Assembly (NCBI GenBank): GCA_002842695.1
Contig: PHDT01000023.1
Span: forward strand, 1 to 33,989
Direction: 5' to 3'
DNA length: 33,989 bases
Origin: Bacteroidetes bacterium HGW-Bacteroidetes-10
GTDB taxonomy: Bacteria; Bacteroidota; Bacteroidia; Bacteroidales; UBA932
Part shown: in pieces, positions 29,714-33,989 of the stretch
How the letters are laid out: each line of letters starts with the position of its first letter
Position numbering within the stretch: the first letter of the stretch is position 1
The notes under the pieces: model-generated
What the model was told of the DNA's origin: nothing
The model's input: only the letters and a program-made list of their open reading frames with translations
Databases searched by the model: none
Translations under genes and position numbers: made by a program

Positions 29714-31009
29714 CTAATAAAGCGAAACGGCAACACTGCCGCCATATGAGAGTGAAGGGAGATCCGGCGAATTTTTGAAAATCGCATTGTTGCTTCTTGC
29801 GAAAGCCTTTAGAATAACTCCATCTGTGATGTGCCTTTCGATAAAAAGTGAACCGCCAAGGCTGATTCCTGCCCGTGAGGGAATATAGGAGCCAAAGTCA
29901 TTCTCTTTTAGTCCTGCATAACCCATCTCTGCAGTTGCTCCATACCTGAACAGGTTGGCTGCTCTTGCAGATATTACCGGCCCGGCTGTTATTGTATACC
30001 AGTTGAATGTAGGAACCGGTGAAGGGTAGATTGTAATTATGGGGTTGATAGAATATGTTGATGAACTGTTAACTGAGGCATTAATTATTATTCCGGTGTG
30101 CAGGGAGCTTTTTGAACTGCTATTTTCTGAGTCCTTTCCGTTTCCAAAATAGAATGCTCCTTCAACGGAGGCCGATCTTCCGGCAAGAGCTCTGTATTCA
30201 TTTCCGGACATTTTAATTATTCCCTGAATTTTTGTGAATCCCAGAGTGCTTCCAAAATATGAATAAGGAGTGTCGGGTACCCGGCTGAATTTCTGTTTCA
30301 TCTCCTCCCGCAGCAGATGCCTCTTACCAAAGATGAGATCTGCAAATATATAACCCAGCTCTGTTGAGAGTATTCCCATGCCAGCACCCGTTATAACATC
30401 GTGAATGTAGTGACTGTTATTCATTACCCTCATAATTGCCGTTGATGATGCCAGGCCATAGGCAGCTACTGAGTACCACGGAGACCTTGTAAGCCCGTAT
30501 TCGTGGTGAACCATGCTGGCACTCATAAAAGCAAGAGCTGTATGTCCGCTTGGGAAGCCATTATCTCTTGACCCGTCTGGTCTGGGCTCTTTGACTGTAT
30601 ATTTGATTGCATTTACAGTTCCTGCCATTATTACGGCAGAAATGGCATTAGTAGTGATAAGCCTGGTCCAGTCACTTCTGCCATCAATTCCTGAAATTTT
30701 TAGTCCGTAAAGTAGCGCAACAGGCGAATATTGTACATATTCATCAAGAGTAGAAGAGTAATCAGGAGTGTAATTGTCTCTTAGCATCTGGAACATTATT
30801 CCCGGCTTGCCATACATTGCACTCCCTGCGGCAATTAGTGTTGCCGGCAAAATCAGCCGTCCGCCGTTTGCTCTGGAAAATAATTTTTGTTTACCCTGAA
30901 AATTAATTGAACCACTGACACTGTCAGCATTAAATGAAGAGGTAGTCTGACCGGCAGCAAAGCCTGCTGAAAATATGACCAGAATTATAAAGGCTATTGC
31001 TTTTTTCAT
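29714..31009 (-). CDS. PAP2-family phosphatase with outer-membrane-like C-terminus
   Basis: 431 residues. Signal peptide AIAFIILVIFSAGFAAG. The acid phosphatase/PAP2 triad is visible: KYTVKEPRPDGS, then GFPSGHTALAF and SHYIHDVITGAGMG, giving Lys, Arg, Pro-Ser-Gly-His and His-x3-Asp-like residues. Likely a lipid phosphate phosphatase (for example undecaprenyl-PP or LPS phosphate). The last 170 residues alternate polar and aromatic residues and end in YGGSVAVSLY, a pattern of outer-membrane beta-strands; this fusion is an inference from composition. Near cardiolipin synthase, which fits envelope lipid metabolism. Confidence 0.83.
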   Translation of the reverse strand: MKKAIAFIILVIFSAGFAAGQTTSSFNADSVSGSINFQGKQKLFSRANGGRLILPATLIAAGSAMYGKPGIMFQMLRDNYTPDYSSTLDEYVQYSPVALLYGLKISGIDGRSDWTRLITTNAISAVIMAGTVNAIKYTVKEPRPDGSRDNGFPSGHTALAFMSASMVHHEYGLTRSPWYSVAAYGLASSTAIMRVMNNSHYIHDVITGAGMGILSTELGYIFADLIFGKRHLLREEMKQKFSRVPDTPYSYFGSTLGFTKIQGIIKMSGNEYRALAGRSASVEGAFYFGNGKDSENSSSKSSLHTGIIINASVNSSSTYSINPIITIYPSPVPTFNWYTITAGPVISARAANLFRYGATAEMGYAGLKENDFGSYIPSRAGISLGGSLFIERHITDGVILKAFARSNNAIFKNSPDLPSLSYGGSVAVSLY

Positions 31010-31024
31010 TTGATGATAAAATTA

Positions 31025-32500
31025 TTAAAGTAGCGGGCTTAGTAACCTTGCGAATGATTCCTTAATCTGATTCTTAATCCCTCTTTTTGCCCACTTTGAA
31101 CCGGCCAGCGAAATGCACCGCTCTGTATCCTTAATGAACTGCCTGTCCAGCTGGAGAGTTATCTCGCTGTTATATATTATGCTTGTTATCTCAAAGTTGT
31201 GTTCCATAGAGCGGTTATCAAAATTGGCAGATCCTACAATACAGAATTCGCCGTCAATGCTAATCACTTTCGAGTGGTTAAAGCCTTTAGAAAAGAGGTA
31301 TACCTTTACCCCAGCCTCAAGCATCTCTGCTGCGTATGACAGAGAACACCAGTGTGTAATAGGGGAGTCCCCCTTTTCTGGTATCATCAGACAAACATCA
31401 ACACCTCCCAGTGCTGCGATTTTAAGTGCATTTAGCAGAGTCTCATTTGGAGTAAAATATGGAGTTATCAGATAAATGTGCTTGGTTGCCTTTGATATTG
31501 CACCCATATAGCACTGCATAATGCTTGACCAGTCACTGTCGGGACCTGATGCAATAATCTGGGAGTAATATCTTCTCTCAGAAGCTTCAAAAGTTACATC
31601 TGGGGTAATAAAGGAAGGGAAGTACTTTTTCTTTCTTCTGAACTGCTGATTGATAATGAAGTATCTGTCCAGAAGGAAGCTTGACTGGAGCGATGACACT
31701 GACTCACCCACAATCTTCATGTGAGTGTCTCGCCACTCCTCAAAATTCCCTCCGTTATAATAGCGGTCAGCTATGTTAACTCCCCCCAGAAAACCCACTA
31801 CGCCATCCACAACAAGGATTTTACGGTGATTTCTGTAGTTAATACGTGAGGTGGGAGAGAGGAATTTAACAGGGGCAAATGCCAGAACTTCAATTCCTGC
31901 TTTTGTGAGTTGCTCTCTGAATGAAGAAGAGAGATTCCAGCAGCCAACATCGTCATAAATGAGCCTGACCTCAATACCGGAATTTGCTTTTTCAATTAGT
32001 AAATCCTTAAATCTGTTACCTGTAATATCATCTTCAATTATGTATGACTGCAGGTGGATATGCTGTTTTGCCTCCCCAATGCTCTGAAGCATCGCATCAA
32101 GAGAATCCCGGCCCGAAAAATAGATTTCAATCTGAGAATTGAGACCCAGTACGCTTTTGTTACCCTTTATGTTAAGATTGATTAACTTTCTGAACTTTCG
32201 CAAATCTTCAGGCAGAAGCTCTGGCTTGCTGTTGAACTCCTTTAATTGTCTGTAGCTGTTTAATCTCCTGAATCTTTCGTCTCTTACTCCCTTCCTGTTG
32301 TAAATCTTTGTCTTCCTGAAATTTTGTCCAAACAGGATATAGACAATAAGCCCGATATATGGCAGCATTAAAATTACCACAATCCAGGAGAGTGATTTTA
32401 CGGGGTCGAGTTTTTTATAAATGATTGCCAGCGAAGCATATATGGCTAGCACCAGGTATGACAGATACAAAATGACTGATATCATCTCCCAATATGTCAT
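31025..32500 (-). CDS. cls: Cardiolipin synthase (PLD family)
   Basis: 491 residues. Two N-terminal membrane helices (about 7-27 and 37-57) precede two phospholipase D motifs: NHRKILVVDG (H225, K227, D232) and NHSKVISIDG (H409, K411, D416), each followed by the GG/GS-N block. Condenses two phosphatidylglycerols to cardiolipin at the membrane. Length and organisation match bacterial Cls type A. It is 12 bp downstream of menG and may share its transcript. Confidence 0.92.
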   Translation of the reverse strand: MTYWEMISVILYLSYLVLAIYASLAIIYKKLDPVKSLSWIVVILMLPYIGLIVYILFGQNFRKTKIYNRKGVRDERFRRLNSYRQLKEFNSKPELLPEDLRKFRKLINLNIKGNKSVLGLNSQIEIYFSGRDSLDAMLQSIGEAKQHIHLQSYIIEDDITGNRFKDLLIEKANSGIEVRLIYDDVGCWNLSSSFREQLTKAGIEVLAFAPVKFLSPTSRINYRNHRKILVVDGVVGFLGGVNIADRYYNGGNFEEWRDTHMKIVGESVSSLQSSFLLDRYFIINQQFRRKKKYFPSFITPDVTFEASERRYYSQIIASGPDSDWSSIMQCYMGAISKATKHIYLITPYFTPNETLLNALKIAALGGVDVCLMIPEKGDSPITHWCSLSYAAEMLEAGVKVYLFSKGFNHSKVISIDGEFCIVGSANFDNRSMEHNFEITSIIYNSEITLQLDRQFIKDTERCISLAGSKWAKRGIKNQIKESFARLLSPLL

Positions 32501-32512
32501 GGCAACTCCTCC

Positions 32513-33226
32513 TTACTTTTTTTCTGCAGTGTAAAGTACGGCTACTCCGCCGGTAAGGGGTCTGAACCTTACTGTTTTGAATCCTGCTTTTTCCATTTCT
32601 GAGCAAAATGCCTCATATTGAGGGAATTCGCTTACAGATTCAGGCAGATAAGTGTAGGCACCCATATCCTTGGATATAATCTTTCCGATTATTGGAAGAA
32701 TATTGTGGAAGTAAAATGTATACAGAAATCTCCAGAGTTTGTTTTTTGGTGATGCAAACTCAAGTATGGCCAAATCTCCCCCCGGTGTCAGGACACGGAA
32801 GATTTCAGAAAGAGACTGAGCCCTGTTTTCGAAGTTTCTTATGCCAAATCCAATGGTAACCAGATTGAAACTTGCTTCAGGAAAAGGGATTTCATCTGCT
32901 GAGGCAAGTACAAATACCGGAACCGGAGTGGAGGTAAACGGAAGCGTTGAGGATTTTTCGACAGCCCTGTCGAGCATTTTCTGTGCGATGTCTATGCCGG
33001 TAACCTTAACGCTTTTATGGTACAAAGCTATCGCAATATCTCCGGTGCCGCTTGCAACGTCCAAAGCAGTGGCAGGAGATTTTTTTATTACCTCTCTGAT
33101 GAGCCTCTTTCTCCATCTTTTGTCAATTCCAAGTGAGAGCAAATGGTTCAAAAAATCATAGCTGCCGGCAATACTGTTGAACATTGCCGATATTGTCCCT
33201 CTCTCTTTACGGATCCCTTCTCCCAT
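32513..33226 (-). CDS. menG: Demethylmenaquinone methyltransferase
   Basis: 237 residues. The SAM-dependent methyltransferase core shows LDVASGTGDIAIAL and the UbiE/MenG signatures MFNSIAGSYDFLNHLLSLGIDKRWR and VTIGFGIRNFENR. In a Bacteroidota-type organism it makes menaquinone from demethylmenaquinone; no ubiquinone genes were seen. It supplies the quinone that the Qmo-like and SQR-like proteins would use. It is 1 bp downstream of the AIR-synthase-like gene and upstream of cls, so a three-gene operon is likely. Confidence 0.93.
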   Translation of the reverse strand: MGEGIRKERGTISAMFNSIAGSYDFLNHLLSLGIDKRWRKRLIREVIKKSPATALDVASGTGDIAIALYHKSVKVTGIDIAQKMLDRAVEKSSTLPFTSTPVPVFVLASADEIPFPEASFNLVTIGFGIRNFENRAQSLSEIFRVLTPGGDLAILEFASPKNKLWRFLYTFYFHNILPIIGKIISKDMGAYTYLPESVSEFPQYEAFCSEMEKAGFKTVRFRPLTGGVAVLYTAEKK

Positions 33227-33227
33227 G

Positions 33228-33794
33228 TTAGCCTATGTAGTCTGATATAAAACCAAAAGAGGTATCATCCATGCGGAGCTCACCTTTTGTAACGTGACCA
33301 AGCAGTGTGAGAGGAAGAACATTGTTGTATATGAAATCTACAAACTTGCCCTCTTTATCTGCCGATACGCTTATTAATATTGCTGAATTCTTGTCTCTGA
33401 AGAGAAAGTCTTTGTCGTTCATTTCCGCATCGCCGGTGATGTCAAATCCGAGTTTCTTTACTCCGCAGGCCTCAATAAGACCGCAAAATAATCCGGTCTT
33501 ATCAAGAATGTGGGCGCTTGTTACCATCTCCTGTGAGATGGCATCATACAGTATTTCAAGAAGGGAGCTGTTGTCCTTAACATGAGTTCTGTATTCGCCC
33601 AGAAGATATATTGTGTCTCCTTTTTTGACGAAATTCATAGGTACGTTATGCCCGTCCCTGGCAAACTGCGTATCGAACGGACTTTTTGCAAATTTGGCAA
33701 CCCTGTCGCGGAGTTCTGTGCTTTCGGAGAGAATCTCTCCAATCTCTGTAAGGTCGTCAATTGTTGCAATCTGTTTTTTAAAGTTGTCGTTCAT
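33228..33794 (-). CDS. AIR-synthase C-terminal-domain-like protein (PurL/PurM relative)
   Basis: 188 residues. The pattern resembles the C-terminal AIRS domain of PurL: FVKKGDTIYLLGEYR near residue 55, VTSAHILDKTGLFCGLIEAC in the place of the usual SAHDISEGGL-type motif, then FLFRDKNSAILISVS (compare FLFGESQSRVVVS) and LPLTLLGHVTKGELRM at the end. The N-terminal ATP-binding AIRS half is absent, so it is unlikely to be a complete synthase. In the operon before menG and cls. It could be a stand-alone relative with a structural or binding role. Confidence 0.6.
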   Translation of the reverse strand: MNDNFKKQIATIDDLTEIGEILSESTELRDRVAKFAKSPFDTQFARDGHNVPMNFVKKGDTIYLLGEYRTHVKDNSSLLEILYDAISQEMVTSAHILDKTGLFCGLIEACGVKKLGFDITGDAEMNDKDFLFRDKNSAILISVSADKEGKFVDFIYNNVLPLTLLGHVTKGELRMDDTSFGFISDYIG

Positions 33795-33868
33795 GCCGTT
33801 TATTCATTAAATATTACGCTAAGTTACGAATTTTTTCAGAAAGTATTTTAAAATATCAAAAACCATAT

Positions 33869-33876
33869 TATCTTTG
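33869..33876 (+). promoter_or_regulatory. Predicted -7 box for tRNA-Leu
   Basis: TATCTTTG matches TAnnTTTG, 12 bp before the tRNA. A T-rich stretch near 33846 may serve as the -33 element. Confidence 0.6.
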
Positions 33877-33888
33877 CACTCCCTAACC

Positions 33889-33974
33889 GCCCAGATGGTG
33901 AAATTGGTAGACACGCTACTTTGAGGGGGTAGTGCCGTAAAGGTGTGCAAGTTCGAGTCTTGTTCTGGGCACCA
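33889..33974 (+). tRNA. tRNA-Leu(GAG)
   Basis: 86 nt with a long variable arm. Acceptor GCCCAGA pairs with TCTGGGC. The anticodon stem CTACT/GGTAG encloses TTGAGGG, giving anticodon GAG. T-arm is GCAAG-TTCGAGT-CTTGT. The 3' end ACCA is encoded, unlike tRNA-Arg in this window. Confidence 0.94.
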
Positions 33975-33989
33975 AGGATAATTCACTGA

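Overview
The window looks like a chromosomal segment of an anaerobic or facultative member of the Bacteroidota, most likely Bacteroidales. The evidence is the gene content and order (panB-rluA, gmk-nadD, grpE-dnaJ-M23 peptidase-anmK, rplS-tRNA), repeated matches to the Bacteroidota -7 promoter box TAnnTTTG, weak or absent Shine-Dalgarno sequences, menaquinone (menG) as the quinone, and tRNA genes that mostly lack an encoded CCA. No plasmid, phage, integrase, transposase or CRISPR was seen.

Layout. 1-945: end of panB overlapping an RluA-type pseudouridine synthase. 946-1722: gene-free array of three hairpin repeat units, two of them 306 bp apart. 1723-4770: nadD, gmk and a creatininase-family hydrolase (minus strand), then class II fructose-bisphosphate aldolase (plus). 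4771-5576: gene-free, holding a terminator, a 164-bp imperfect hairpin and a composite double-hairpin repeat. 5577-8642: photolyase (minus) and an exported Ser-type sulfatase (plus). 8746-19509: sulfur/electron-transfer island. 19693-24795: grpE, dnaJ, M23 peptidase, anmK, rplS and tRNA-Arg. 24796-33974: small exported, membrane and enzyme genes, cardiolipin synthase, menG, an AIR-synthase-like domain protein and tRNA-Leu.

The most interesting part is 8746-19509. One minus-strand operon encodes an SQR-like flavoprotein, a TusE/DsrC-type protein with a single C-terminal Cys, and a DsrE-family protein. A second minus-strand operon encodes DsrE2, TusA, a stand-alone MvhD-like protein, two different HdrA-like iron-sulfur flavoproteins, a small winged-helix-like protein and a QmoC-like membrane subunit (HdrC plus cytochrome-b-like HdrE). 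A Crp/Fnr-family regulator is transcribed divergently from this operon, and a TauE/SafE-type anion exporter lies nearby. There is no dsrAB, aprAB, sat, HdrB or lipoate-binding protein in the window, so this is neither canonical sulfate reduction nor the sHdr pathway. The inference is that sulfane sulfur is passed among DsrE, TusA and TusE while a split Qmo-like complex exchanges the electrons with menaquinone.

The regulator appears to combine an FNR-like set of cysteines with a CRP-like recognition helix. Two perfect TGTGA-N6-TCACA palindromes occur, one in front of each sulfur operon, at positions that suit activation. A second theme is a family of intergenic long inverted repeats whose arms differ in sequence but stay complementary. 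Two composite copies share a 55-bp linker that differs at one base.
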